A DNA stretch of 24,037 nt from JBEKVE01 sp049514335 (GTDB lineage: Bacteria; Actinomycetota; Acidimicrobiia; Acidimicrobiales; UBA8190): assembly GCA_049514335.1 (NCBI GenBank), contig JBEKVE010000067.1, positions 1-24,037 on the forward strand. The letters are read 5' to 3'. Both the position numbers and the translations under genes were made by a program. Numbering within the stretch: position 1 is the stretch's first letter; every line of letters begins with the position of its first letter. A model generated the notes under the pieces. That model saw only the letters and a program-made list of their open reading frames with translations, was not told the DNA's origin and ran no database searches. This document shows, piece by piece, positions 6,895-14,193 of this stretch.

Positions 6895-8295
6895 GTGAAG
6901 CTCGGCCGATCGTTCACCGCCCGTCGTCGGGCCAGGCCCGTGGCGAGCGTGCGCGTCCGGGAGCCGGCGCCGATCCTGAGGCAGCGGCTCCCGTCGGGCC
7001 GCGGCGCGACCGAGCAACCCAACGCCACCGGTGACGGCGACGCCCCCCTGACGGCACGCTTCTGGCTGGCCGTGGTGGCCACCGGCGTCGCCACCGGACT
7101 CTTCGGCGCACTGCTCATGCTGATCCTGTTCTCGGTGCAGCACGTGGCCTTCGACTACCACAGCGGGTCGCTCGAGCAGGCCGTCGAGCACGTGGGCGAC
7201 GCCCGTCGCATCACCTCCCTCGTCATCGCCGGCGTCGTCGGCGGTGTCGCCTGGTACCTGCTGCGGCGGTACACGAAAGGCGAACGGGCCGAGGTGGACG
7301 ACGCCATCTGGAGCGGAGACGCACGCCTGTCGTTCCGCCGATCCCTCGGAACGAGCCTGATCTCGGAATTGGTCATCGGCATGGGAGCGTCCATCGGCAG
7401 GGAGCAGGCCCCCAAGGTCATGGGTGGCGCGTCGGCCGGCGTCGTGTCGAGCTGGTTCGGTCTCACCGAGGGTCAGCGCCGGCTGCTCGTGGCCTGCGGC
7501 GCCGGAGCCGGCTTGGCGGCGGTCTACAACGTCCCTCTCGGTGGGTCGTTCTTCACCATCGAGGTCCTGCTCGGCACCATGGCGCTGCCGGCGGTCCTCC
7601 CCGCCATCGTCTGCTCCTTCGTCGCCACCGCCACCGCCTGGGTCTACCTGCCGACCCACGCCACCTACGTGAACATCCCCGCATACCGCTTCTCGGGCTC
7701 GCTCATGGCGTTCTCCCTCGTCGCCGGTCCGGTGATCGGTCTGTTCGCCGCGGGGTACATACGCCTCATGGGGTGGGTGTCGCACCACCGGTTCTCGGGC
7801 GCCCCCACGCTCGTGGCCCCCTTGGTGGCGTTCACCGTGCTCGGGCTCATCGGGTTCGCCTATCCGCAGCTCTTCGGCAACGGCAAGGACATGGCCCACG
7901 ACGTGTTCGTGGGACAGGGCACCGTGGTGCTGTTGCTCGCCCTGTTCACCCTGAAGCCGTTGGTCACCGCCCTGTGTCTGCAGAGCGGAGCCACCGGTGG
8001 CCTCTTCACACCGACGCTCAGCACGGGCGCCGTCCTCGGTGGGTTCCTCGGCATGGCGTGGTCGCACCTGTGGGCGGGCTCCCCGGTGGGCGCATTCGCC
8101 ATGATCGGTGCCGCGGCCATGATCGGTGCGTCCATGCAGGCCCCCCTGGCCGGCCTCGCCCTCGTGCTCGAACTGACCCACAGCGGCTTCTCGCTGATGG
8201 TGCCCATGATCGCCGCCACCGCGGGTGCCACCGTGGTGGCGCGCCACATCGACGGGTACTCGATCTACTCGGCCCGGCTCCCCGCCGAGCGCTAG
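6895..8295 (+). CDS. Divergent ClC-family chloride channel/transporter
   Basis: 466 residues with about ten or more membrane segments after a basic 50-residue cytoplasmic N-terminus. Family signatures are GREQAP (168-173, for GREGP; gating Glu170 kept), AAVYNVPLGG (208-217) and SGATGGLFTP (364-373, the GxFxP filter). No C-terminal CBS domains are present. The usual GSGIP motif with the central serine is not recognisable; KGERAEVDDA stands there (about 128-137). At the position of the proton glutamate of E. coli ClC (Glu203), the local match gives Val224 in TIEVLL. It is thus an unusual member, and channel versus exchanger cannot be decided. The GTG at 6895 has GGAG 5 bases upstream. Confidence 0.9.
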   Translation: MKLGRSFTARRRARPVASVRVREPAPILRQRLPSGRGATEQPNATGDGDAPLTARFWLAVVATGVATGLFGALLMLILFSVQHVAFDYHSGSLEQAVEHVGDARRITSLVIAGVVGGVAWYLLRRYTKGERAEVDDAIWSGDARLSFRRSLGTSLISELVIGMGASIGREQAPKVMGGASAGVVSSWFGLTEGQRRLLVACGAGAGLAAVYNVPLGGSFFTIEVLLGTMALPAVLPAIVCSFVATATAWVYLPTHATYVNIPAYRFSGSLMAFSLVAGPVIGLFAAGYIRLMGWVSHHRFSGAPTLVAPLVAFTVLGLIGFAYPQLFGNGKDMAHDVFVGQGTVVLLLALFTLKPLVTALCLQSGATGGLFTPTLSTGAVLGGFLGMAWSHLWAGSPVGAFAMIGAAAMIGASMQAPLAGLALVLELTHSGFSLMVPMIAATAGATVVARHIDGYSIYSARLPAER

Positions 8296-8341
8296 GCCCG
8301 TCCGACGCGGCAGCCGACGACCCCCACCACCGGCGCCGCTC

Positions 8342-8347
8342 TACGAT
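8342..8347 (+). promoter_or_regulatory. -10 hexamer TACGAT, leaderless spacing
   Basis: TACGAT is followed by 7 bases and the GTG at 8355, with no Shine-Dalgarno sequence between. Transcription would begin at the start codon itself. Confidence 0.55.
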
Positions 8348-8354
8348 CCGGACC

Positions 8355-8822
8355 GTGACGTTCGACGGTGCGATCCGGGTCGTCTCTGTCTGTCTCGGCG
8401 TCCTCCTCTTGTTCGCGGCGGTCACGGTCGGCGTCGCCGGTCTCCCCGTCCCTTCCGCCGGGGCGACGTGCGGACCGGGGGCGTCCTCGGAGTCTGCGGT
8501 CAGCGCCTTCTTCGACCCCGGGTCGATCGGCGCCGGACCGGAACCGTCGGTGGCGTCCGGGGGGCGCCCGCAGTGGCAGACGTTCGTGTCGTTCTGCCAG
8601 TCGGCCACCGATACCCGCATGGCGGTGTCCGGGGGGATCCTCGCCGCCGCCCTGATCGTGCTGTTCGCGACGCCGTGGGTGGTTCGGCGCATGGCGGTGG
8701 GCACACCGGGCGCGGCTCAGGCGCCCGTCGGGTGGTACGCCGATCCGTCCGATCCGAGGACGGCGCGGTGGTGGGACGGTTCGAGCTGGAGCCCCCCGGT
8801 CCCCCGCCCCCCCGGTCCATGA
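8355..8822 (+). CDS. Two-helix membrane protein with DUF2510 domain
   Basis: 155 residues. Helix 1 is at about 8-30 and helix 2 at about 91-111. The loop between them carries Cys39 and Cys81, which could form a disulfide if the loop is extracytoplasmic. After helix 2, residues 125-146 form a DUF2510 motif (GWYADP, then RWWDGSSW), a short module common in actinobacterial membrane proteins and usually cytoplasmic. Its function is unknown. The GTG start fits a leaderless promoter (TACGAT 7 bases upstream). The longer open frame reaching back into the ClC gene is a shadow. It lies 59 bases after the ClC gene on the same strand but probably has its own promoter. Confidence 0.82.
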   Translation: MTFDGAIRVVSVCLGVLLLFAAVTVGVAGLPVPSAGATCGPGASSESAVSAFFDPGSIGAGPEPSVASGGRPQWQTFVSFCQSATDTRMAVSGGILAAALIVLFATPWVVRRMAVGTPGAAQAPVGWYADPSDPRTARWWDGSSWSPPVPRPPGP

Positions 8823-8931
8823 CCACGAGCCCGAGCCAACTGGCCACGTCGTCCCTGGTCAGGCGCCTCGCCCCCTGAGGCCACGGCGACACCGTCCCGC
8901 CCGCCGGCGACACCATCGTTCCGGTGGCTAA

Positions 8932-8947
8932 TCGAACACCTGTTCGA
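8932..8947 (+). promoter_or_regulatory. LexA-binding SOS box upstream of dinB
   Basis: TCGAACACCTGTTCGA contains GAAC-N4-GTTC exactly, the core of the Gram-positive/actinobacterial SOS box, extended to CGAAC/GTTCG on both sides. It ends one base before the -10 hexamer of dinB, so bound LexA would block RNA polymerase. The target gene, a damage-tolerance polymerase, is a classic SOS gene. Confidence 0.88.
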
Positions 8948-8948
8948 C

Positions 8949-8954
8949 TACGGT
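8949..8954 (+). promoter_or_regulatory. -10 hexamer TACGGT of dinB, leaderless spacing
   Basis: TACGGT stands 6 bases before the ATG at 8961. No Shine-Dalgarno sequence is present, and no clear -35 is visible. Confidence 0.6.
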
Positions 8955-8960
8955 CGGCCC

Positions 8961-10295
8961 ATGGCGCCTCCCCCAGCCGCCACCATCCTCCACGCCGACC
9001 TCGACGCCTTCTACGCCTCGGTCGAGCAGCTCCTCGATCCTTCCCTGCGCCACCGGCCCATCGCGGTGGGGGGCGGCGTGGTCCTGGCCGCCTCGTACGA
9101 GGCGCGCGCCTACGGGGTGTCCTCCGGCATGTCGGGCGGCAGCGCCAAGCGCCTGTGCCCGGGGCTCACGTTCGTGCCGGGCCACTTCCGTCGTTACCAG
9201 GAGCTCGGTGACCGCGTCGTCGAGGTCCTCCGGTCGTTCACACCCGCCGTCGAGCGCGTCTCCATCGACGAGGCGTTCCTCGACGTGGCCGGAGCGCGCC
9301 GTTTGTTCGGGTCACCCACCGACATCGCCGCCGCCATCCGCAGCCGGGTCCACACCGAGGTGGGACTGGCGATCTCGGTCGGCGTGGCGCGCACGAAGCA
9401 TCTGGCCAAGGTGGCCTCCCAGGTGGCCAAGCCCGACGGGCTGGTCGTGGTGCCCGCCGATGCGGAGCACGCGTTCCTCGAGCACCTCCCGGTGGAGCTC
9501 GTCTGGGGCGTGGGCCCGGTCACCCGGGCGCGCCTGGCCGACGCCGGGATCCGGACCATCGGCGAGCTCGCCGCCACCCCGGGAGCATCCCTCGGTCGCA
9601 TGGTGGGCACAGCGGCAGGGACGAAGCTCGGCGCCCTGGCAGGCAACGTCGACACCCGACAGGTCCGCTCCGCCGCCCCGGTCCGCTCCGTCGGCGCCCA
9701 GGCGGCGCTGGGCCGCCGCACCCCGTCGCCCGACCTCGTCCGCTCCACGCTCGGCTACCTGTCGGACCGCGTGGCCGGCCGGATGCGCGCCGCCGGGCGC
9801 GCCGGGCGCACCGTGGGGGTGCGGGTGCGCTTCGCCGACCTTCGCTCGGTGACCCGCTCGCTCACCGTGCCCGAGGCGGTGGCATCCACCCTGACGCTGT
9901 CGGAGATCGCCACCGAGCTCGCCCTGGGGGCGCTTCGGGACCACCCCGAGGAGCGACGCATCTCGTTGCTGGCGATCTCGGTCGCCAATCTCGTTCCCGA
10001 CGCCAGCCTCCAGCTCGAATTGCCGCTGCCGATGGCGGGCGATCCCCGCCACAGGCCAGGCTCCGACGTCGGGGCGGCACGCGCCGGCGTGGACCGCTGT
10101 GTCGATGCGGTCCGCTCCCGGTTCGGCCACGACGCCGTGGGCTACGCCGGCACGGTGTTCTCGGATGCGGCGGTGGTGCCCGACGCCTTCCGCCAGCTGG
10201 CCGAACGCTCCCTCGCTCAGGACTCCACTGCCCGGCCCCCGACCGACCGTCGCATGGCGGCGTGGAGGCGGTTCGGGGTGAGCACCCCGAGGTAG
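8961..10295 (+). CDS. dinB: DNA polymerase IV (Y-family translesion polymerase)
   Basis: 444 residues. The polymerase copies damaged DNA without proofreading during the SOS response. Catalytic acidic residues are Asp13 (HADLDAF) and Asp103/Glu104 (SIDEAF); the aromatic pair Phe17-Tyr18 includes the likely steric gate, Tyr18. A helix-hairpin-helix (about 178-200) and a little-finger domain (about 240-350) follow. QLELPL at 351-356 fits a clamp-binding peptide, and the tail after it is long. Unlike actinobacterial DinB forms lacking such a peptide, this one should bind the sliding clamp. An exact LexA box covers its promoter. The last 79 bases overlap the convergent ATPase gene, and both reading frames look genuine there. 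Confidence 0.95.
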   Translation: MAPPPAATILHADLDAFYASVEQLLDPSLRHRPIAVGGGVVLAASYEARAYGVSSGMSGGSAKRLCPGLTFVPGHFRRYQELGDRVVEVLRSFTPAVERVSIDEAFLDVAGARRLFGSPTDIAAAIRSRVHTEVGLAISVGVARTKHLAKVASQVAKPDGLVVVPADAEHAFLEHLPVELVWGVGPVTRARLADAGIRTIGELAATPGASLGRMVGTAAGTKLGALAGNVDTRQVRSAAPVRSVGAQAALGRRTPSPDLVRSTLGYLSDRVAGRMRAAGRAGRTVGVRVRFADLRSVTRSLTVPEAVASTLTLSEIATELALGALRDHPEERRISLLAISVANLVPDASLQLELPLPMAGDPRHRPGSDVGAARAGVDRCVDAVRSRFGHDAVGYAGTVFSDAAVVPDAFRQLAERSLAQDSTARPPTDRRMAAWRRFGVSTPR

Positions 10296-11332
10296 CGGCC
10301 GGTGCCGTCGAGCACCGGGATCCAGCGCACGTCGTGCAAGAGCATCGCACCGAGGGCGTCGCGAAGCGTGGCGCCGAGCACCGCCGTGGTGGCGAACGGC
10401 CGGGTGTTCTCACCGACGTGTCCCTGCACATCCGGATCGAGCGGCACCCAGCCCACGAGGTGCCCGTCGTCCACCACCACCGCGCTGCGCGCCACACCCC
10501 CGTCCGATGCCGACCGGGCCTCGTCCATGGACGCGGTGGGGGCGACGACGGGCGGGTGGGCCAGGTCGTCTGCTTCCACCCGCACCACGGCCAGGCGCCG
10601 CACGCCGCGGTCGGCCCCCACGAAGTCGGCCACGAAAGGCGTCCTTGGTCGCCCGAGCACCTCGGTGGGCGTGTCGTACTGCTCGAGCACGCCGCCCTTG
10701 GACAACACGGCGATGCGGTCGCCGAGCCGGGCCGCTTCCTCGATGTCGTGGGTCACGAACACGATCGACTTCTGCAGCGTGGCCTGCAGCTCGAGGAACT
10801 GGCTCTGGAGCCGTTGGCGCGTGACGGGGTCGACGGCCCCGAACGGCTCGTCCATGAGCAGCACCGGGGGATCGGCCCCGAGCGCCCGCGCCACCCCGAC
10901 CCGTTGGCGTTCCCCGCCCGACAGCTCGTGGGGGAACCGCCGTGCATAGCGGGCCGGATCGAGACCAACCAGGTCGAGCAGCTCCTGCACCCGCTGCTCG
11001 ATCCGGGCCCGGTCCCACCCGAGCAACCGGGGGACCACCGCCACGTTGTCGAAGACCCGGCGATGGGGGAAGAGACCGCCCTGCTGGATGACGTAGCCGA
11101 TCCCCCGTCGCATCTGCACCGGGTCCTGGGTGAGGACGTTCTCCCCTCCGATGAGGATGCGACCCGACGTCGGCTCGATGAGGCGGTTGATCATCCGCAA
11201 CGTGGTCGTCTTGCCACAGCCCGACGGCCCCACCAGCACGGTCAGCTCCCCCCGTCCGACCTCGAGGCTGAGATCGGACACCGCCACGTTGCCGTCGCCG
11301 TAGCTCTTGGAGACCTGCTCCAACTGGATCAT
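10217..11332 (-). CDS. Osmoprotectant ABC transporter ATPase with CBS domains (ProV/OpuCA type)
   Basis: 371 residues from the ATG at 11332. It energises uptake of a quaternary-amine osmoprotectant such as glycine betaine, carnitine or choline. Visible motifs are Walker A GPSGCGKTT (35-43), Q-loop Gln83/84, signature LSGGERQ (137-143), Walker B VLLMDEP (157-163) and switch His195. Residues about 255-365 match a CBS pair, which in OpuA-type transporters senses ionic strength or c-di-AMP. The open frame runs to 11398, but MIQLEQVSKSYG is the normal start of these proteins. TATCGT lies 9 bases before the ATG, so the mRNA may have almost no leader. The gene is divergent from its permeases, unusual for this transporter, and overlaps the dinB 3' end. 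Confidence 0.93.
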   Translation of the reverse strand: MIQLEQVSKSYGDGNVAVSDLSLEVGRGELTVLVGPSGCGKTTTLRMINRLIEPTSGRILIGGENVLTQDPVQMRRGIGYVIQQGGLFPHRRVFDNVAVVPRLLGWDRARIEQRVQELLDLVGLDPARYARRFPHELSGGERQRVGVARALGADPPVLLMDEPFGAVDPVTRQRLQSQFLELQATLQKSIVFVTHDIEEAARLGDRIAVLSKGGVLEQYDTPTEVLGRPRTPFVADFVGADRGVRRLAVVRVEADDLAHPPVVAPTASMDEARSASDGGVARSAVVVDDGHLVGWVPLDPDVQGHVGENTRPFATTAVLGATLRDALGAMLLHDVRWIPVLDGTGRYLGVLTPNRLHAAMRRSVGGRAVES

Positions 11333-11341
11333 CGGCGGCCA

Positions 11342-11347
11342 ACGATA
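11342..11347 (-). promoter_or_regulatory. Possible -10 TATCGT of the ATPase gene
   Basis: TATCGT on the minus strand is followed by 9 bases and the ATG at 11332. No Shine-Dalgarno sequence is present. It shares a short divergent region with the permease promoter at 11390. Confidence 0.4.
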
Positions 11348-11389
11348 GTCAGGGGGCCGTCCCCGCCAGCCGGGGCCGGACGCGCGCCG

Positions 11390-11395
11390 TACGAT
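11390..11395 (+). promoter_or_regulatory. -10 hexamer TACGAT, leaderless spacing to permease 1
   Basis: TACGAT is followed by 7 bases and the GTG at 11403, the same word and spacing as at 8342. No ribosome binding site lies between. Confidence 0.58.
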
Positions 11396-11402
11396 CACGC
11401 CG

Positions 11403-12080
11403 GTGTCGGTGGCTCAGCCCTTCTTCCAGTGGAGCTACGTGTCGGGCCAATGGGGCCAGATCAGCGCCGACCTGGTCCAGCACATCGCGCTGAGCCTCCT
11501 GGCGTTGGGCATCGGCCTCGCCATCTCCGTTCCACTGGCCTTGGTGGCATGGCGGTTCCGGATCATGCGGGTCCCCGTCGTCGGCCTGGCCAGCGCGCTG
11601 TACATCATCCCTTCACTGGCGCTCTTCGCCATCCTCGGGCCGCTCACCGGCTACGTCGCCTCCTATCCCACGGCTGAGATCGCCCTTGTCGGGTACACGC
11701 TGCTCATCCTCATCTGGAACACCATGGCGGGGCTCGACGCCGTTCCCGCCGATGCCCGTGAGGCGGCCACCGCTCTCGGCTACTCCCCCACCAGCCGGCT
11801 CCTGCGCGTGGACCTGCCCCTGGCCCTGCCCTACCTCTTCGCCGGGCTCCGGGTGGCTGCCGCCACGGTCATCGGGCTCGTCACCGTCACCGCTCTCATC
11901 GGGCTCGGCGGCCTGGGGCAACAGATCACCTACGGGTTCAACATCGGCTTCTACACACCCATCATCGTCGGCCTCGTCCTGTCGGTCCTCCTGGCCGCGG
12001 TGTGCGATCTGCTCCTGGTGGCGCTGCAACACCTGGTCGTGCCGTGGACGCGGTCGGGACGTCGGACACGGGGGACCTGA
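11403..12080 (+). CDS. Osmoprotectant ABC transporter permease 1 (ProW/OpuCB type)
   Basis: 225 residues with about five or six membrane helices. The cytoplasmic EAA loop that contacts the ATPase is EAATALG at 120-126, followed by LPLALPYLFAGLR, typical of glycine betaine/carnitine/choline permeases. It is the first gene of a three-gene run (permease, permease, receptor) divergent from the ATPase gene. The GTG at 11403 fits a leaderless promoter. Its stop overlaps the start of permease 2 (TGATG). Confidence 0.93.
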   Translation: MSVAQPFFQWSYVSGQWGQISADLVQHIALSLLALGIGLAISVPLALVAWRFRIMRVPVVGLASALYIIPSLALFAILGPLTGYVASYPTAEIALVGYTLLILIWNTMAGLDAVPADAREAATALGYSPTSRLLRVDLPLALPYLFAGLRVAAATVIGLVTVTALIGLGGLGQQITYGFNIGFYTPIIVGLVLSVLLAAVCDLLLVALQHLVVPWTRSGRRTRGT

Positions 12081-12835
12081 TGGGGGCCTGGGACCATCTG
12101 CGCCATTTCGTGGCCAGCGTGGCCGCCTGGTTCGCCACGTCCGCACACTGGAACGGCCCGAGCGGTGTCCCTGAGCTCCTGTGGCGCCAGACCGAGCTGT
12201 CCGTGGCGGTGGTCGTGGGCGCCATCGTGATCGGCGGCGGCATCGGCCTCGTCTTCGGGCACACCGGCCGGGGTGGGTTGGTGGCGGTGAACGCCGCCAA
12301 TGCCGCCCGAGCCGTCCCCAGCCTGGCGCTGCTCACCCTGTTCGCCATCATCCCGTGGATCTCGCTTCGCGGCGGGGGCTTCGTGGCGGCGTTCCTGGCC
12401 CTCGTGGTCCTGGCCATCCCCCCCATCCTCACCAACACCTACGTGGGGATGCGCGAGGTCGACGCCGATGTCCGTGACGCCGCCCGGGCCATGGGCCTCA
12501 CCGGCGGCGAGATGCTGCGCAGCGTCGAGCTTCCGTTGGCCGCGCCGTTCGTCATGGCCGGCATCCGGACCGCCGCCATCGAAGTGGTGGCCACCTCCAC
12601 CCTCGCCGCCTACGTGAGCTACTCCGATCTGGGCACCCCCGTCATCGCCGGGCTCAACACCAACGACACCGTCGAGGCGTTCGCCGGCGCCCTCCTCGTG
12701 GCACTGCTGGCCGGCGTCGTCGCCGTCGTGCTGGGCGTGGTGCAACGGGTGGTGACGCCCGAACCCCAGCGCAGCCGCCGTCGCGGCCTCATCGGCGCCC
12801 GCGGCCCCGGCCTGGTGGGAGGAGTCAGAAGTTGA
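12080..12835 (+). CDS. Osmoprotectant ABC transporter permease 2 (ProW/OpuCD type)
   Basis: 251 residues with about six helices. The EAA-like loop reads DAARAMG at 133-139, followed by VELPLAAPFVMAGIR. Two related but different permeases in one operon make the heteromeric channel of OpuC-type systems, unlike the homodimeric OpuA. The ATG at 12080 overlaps the previous TGA and has GGGGGA at 12070-12075, so translation is coupled; the open frame extending back to 12002 is not needed. Its stop codon lies inside a probable -35 element for the receptor gene. Confidence 0.92.
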   Translation: MGAWDHLRHFVASVAAWFATSAHWNGPSGVPELLWRQTELSVAVVVGAIVIGGGIGLVFGHTGRGGLVAVNAANAARAVPSLALLTLFAIIPWISLRGGGFVAAFLALVVLAIPPILTNTYVGMREVDADVRDAARAMGLTGGEMLRSVELPLAAPFVMAGIRTAAIEVVATSTLAAYVSYSDLGTPVIAGLNTNDTVEAFAGALLVALLAGVVAVVLGVVQRVVTPEPQRSRRRGLIGARGPGLVGGVRS

Positions 12836-12861
12836 CCAAAGAGGTCGATTTTATGTACTTT
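12832..12861 (+). promoter_or_regulatory. Probable promoter of the receptor gene
   Basis: TTGACC (12832-12837) and TACTTT (12856-12861) are 18 bases apart. They sit in the most AT-rich part of this neighbourhood, between permease 2 and the receptor. The -35 contains the TGA stop of permease 2. A separate promoter would give extra receptor mRNA, as binding proteins are usually needed in excess. Confidence 0.55.
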
Positions 12862-12866
12862 GCGCT

Positions 12867-12908
12867 ACCCCCGTCCCGCTGAAAACGAACGCGTACAGGT
12901 ACGGGGGT
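12867..12908 (+). repeat. Inverted repeat in the receptor-gene leader
   Basis: ACCCCCGT (12867-12874) is the exact reverse complement of ACGGGGGT (12901-12908), 26 bases apart. It lies just downstream of the probable promoter and before the ribosome binding site. It may be an operator or an mRNA hairpin; the spacing favours neither. Confidence 0.45.
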
Positions 12909-12938
12909 CCGTGCACCATCCCAGAGGAGGGTTCCCCG

Positions 12939-13856
12939 ATGTTGCTTCGGCGCTCGATCGGTCCCATTGCGGCGTTGGTCTTCGTCCTCACGCTGGCCGC
13001 GTGCAGCAGCAGCCCGAGCACGGCCAAGAGCGGCGCCAAGAAGCCCACCATCACCATCGGCGCCACCAACTTCGAAGAGCAGGAGATCGTGGCCAATCTC
13101 TACGGGGACGTCCTGGCCCATGCGGGGTACCCCGTCAAGGTGGAGCCCGCCCTCGGGACCCGGGCCGTCGTCGTCCCAGCCATCGAGCACGGGCAGATCG
13201 ACCTGGAGCCTGACTACGCCGCCTCGCTCCTCGGCTACCTCCATGGCGGCAACCCCCAGCCCGCCGGCGACCAGATCTCGACGGCCATCGCCGCCGACAA
13301 GCAGGCCTTGGCGTCCTCCGGCGTCACGGTCCTGCCCGCGTCGAAGGCTCTCGACACGAACGTGTTCGCCGTGACCAAGGCCACGGCGGCCAAGGACCAC
13401 CTCACGACCATCTCGAGCCTGGCCCCCTACGCCTCCAAGATGACGCTCGGAGGACCGCCCGAATGCCCGACCTTCGCCGGGTGCGAGCCGGGCCTCCAGA
13501 GCGTCTACGGCCTGCACTTCGCCGCCTTCAAATCCCTGGACGAAGCCGGTCCCCTGAGCGTGGCCGCGCTCAAGAACGGTGAGGTCCAGGTGGTCGAGCT
13601 GTTCTCGAGCGACGGCAACGTGGTCAGCAACAACTTCGTGGCGCTCACCGACGACAAGCACCTCGAGGGCGCGGACTACATTGTGCCCGTCGTCCGCAAG
13701 TCAGTGGTCACCGCCACGCTTTCGAATGCGCTCGCCAAGCTGGACAACGCGCTCACGACCGACGCCATCTCCACGCTGAACCTCGACGTCACGGCCAACA
13801 AGGAGCAGCCCGCCGCGGTGGCCGAGTCGTGGCTGAAGGCCAACCACCTCATCTGA
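12939..13856 (+). CDS. Osmoprotectant-binding lipoprotein (ProX/OpuCC type)
   Basis: 305 residues. A lipoprotein signal ends in LAAC with Cys22 as the lipid-modified residue, so it is anchored outside the membrane. Residues about 38-300 match the OpuAC substrate-binding domain: GATNFEEQEIVANLYG at the start, and AIEHGQIDLEPDYAASL, typical of receptors for betaine, choline or carnitine. It delivers substrate to the two permeases upstream. The ATG at 12939 has AGAGGAGGG at 12923-12931, a very strong site. Its stop codon falls within an ATCTG repeat array. Which osmolyte it binds cannot be told by eye. Confidence 0.93.
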   Translation: MLLRRSIGPIAALVFVLTLAACSSSPSTAKSGAKKPTITIGATNFEEQEIVANLYGDVLAHAGYPVKVEPALGTRAVVVPAIEHGQIDLEPDYAASLLGYLHGGNPQPAGDQISTAIAADKQALASSGVTVLPASKALDTNVFAVTKATAAKDHLTTISSLAPYASKMTLGGPPECPTFAGCEPGLQSVYGLHFAAFKSLDEAGPLSVAALKNGEVQVVELFSSDGNVVSNNFVALTDDKHLEGADYIVPVVRKSVVTATLSNALAKLDNALTTDAISTLNLDVTANKEQPAAVAESWLKANHLI

Positions 13857-13893
13857 TCTGCGCAGGTCTGATCTGATCTGACCATCTGATCTG
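13851..13893 (+). repeat. ATCTG pentanucleotide array across the receptor stop codon
   Basis: ATCTG units are repeated in three clusters: 13851-13860, 13867-13880 and 13884-13893, separated by 3-6 bases. The TGA at 13854-13856 is part of the first unit. The words are short and exact, unlike coding DNA nearby. Slippage here would change only the last residues of the receptor. Confidence 0.8.
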
Positions 13894-14193
13894 CAGCCCT
13901 GATCCGAACCGGTCTGCACCGGTTCGCACGGGTCCGCACCAGTCTGGGTGCAGCGTCGGTGATCGGGAAGAAACGACCCGGTCACATCGAGTGACGCCTC
14001 GCGCTCCCGGCGGCCGCGTCAACCGGTAAGGGTCAATGATTCAGCCGACGGCCACCCTCGTCGAGGACCGTTGGAACCGGGCACCGCTCCGCCCGCTGTG
14101 CCAGGATTGTCGGCCTCGGCGACGGGACACGGGTCCGCGGGGGGTGCCTTGTCAACAGCGAGCACGCGGCAAGCCGAGCGCGACGAAGAGGGC
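13857..14193. other. Intergenic region between receptor and glycosyltransferase genes
   Basis: It holds the rest of the ATCTG array, a strong hairpin (13905-13926), and then about 270 bases with no supported gene. GCCGAC (14044-14049) could pair with GTCGGC (14109-14114), so a structured leader is possible. I recognise no known riboswitch. Part of this stretch may be the glycosyltransferase N-terminus if an upstream TTG (14071 or 14149) is the real start. Confidence 0.45.
13905..13926 (+). terminator. Perfect 9-bp hairpin after the ABC transporter operon
   Basis: CGAACCGGT (13905-13913), loop CTGC, ACCGGTTCG (13918-13926): nine perfect pairs, 49 bases after the receptor stop. There is no U tract, as is common for terminators in GC-rich actinobacteria. 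It could instead be an operator because it is a perfect inverted repeat. Confidence 0.6.

Noticed and set aside
6631..8247. 538-codon open frame opposite the ClC gene
   Set aside because: Hydrophilic His/Gly/Glu-rich shadow with no domain, while the other strand has ClC signatures.
10262..11677. 471-codon plus-strand frame opposite the ATPase
   Set aside because: Shadow composition; the minus strand has Walker A, signature and Walker B motifs.
13851..13926. CRISPR-like array
   Set aside because: Units are only five bases and gaps 3-6 bases; there are no spacers of suitable length.
13905..13926. Second LexA box (CGAAC ... GTTCG)
   Set aside because: The half-sites are 12 bases apart rather than 4, and it lies after a gene, so it is better read as a terminator hairpin.
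14000..14150. Riboswitch (c-di-AMP or c-di-GMP type) before the glycosyltransferase gene
   Set aside because: Some pairing is possible, but the conserved cores of these classes are not recognisable.
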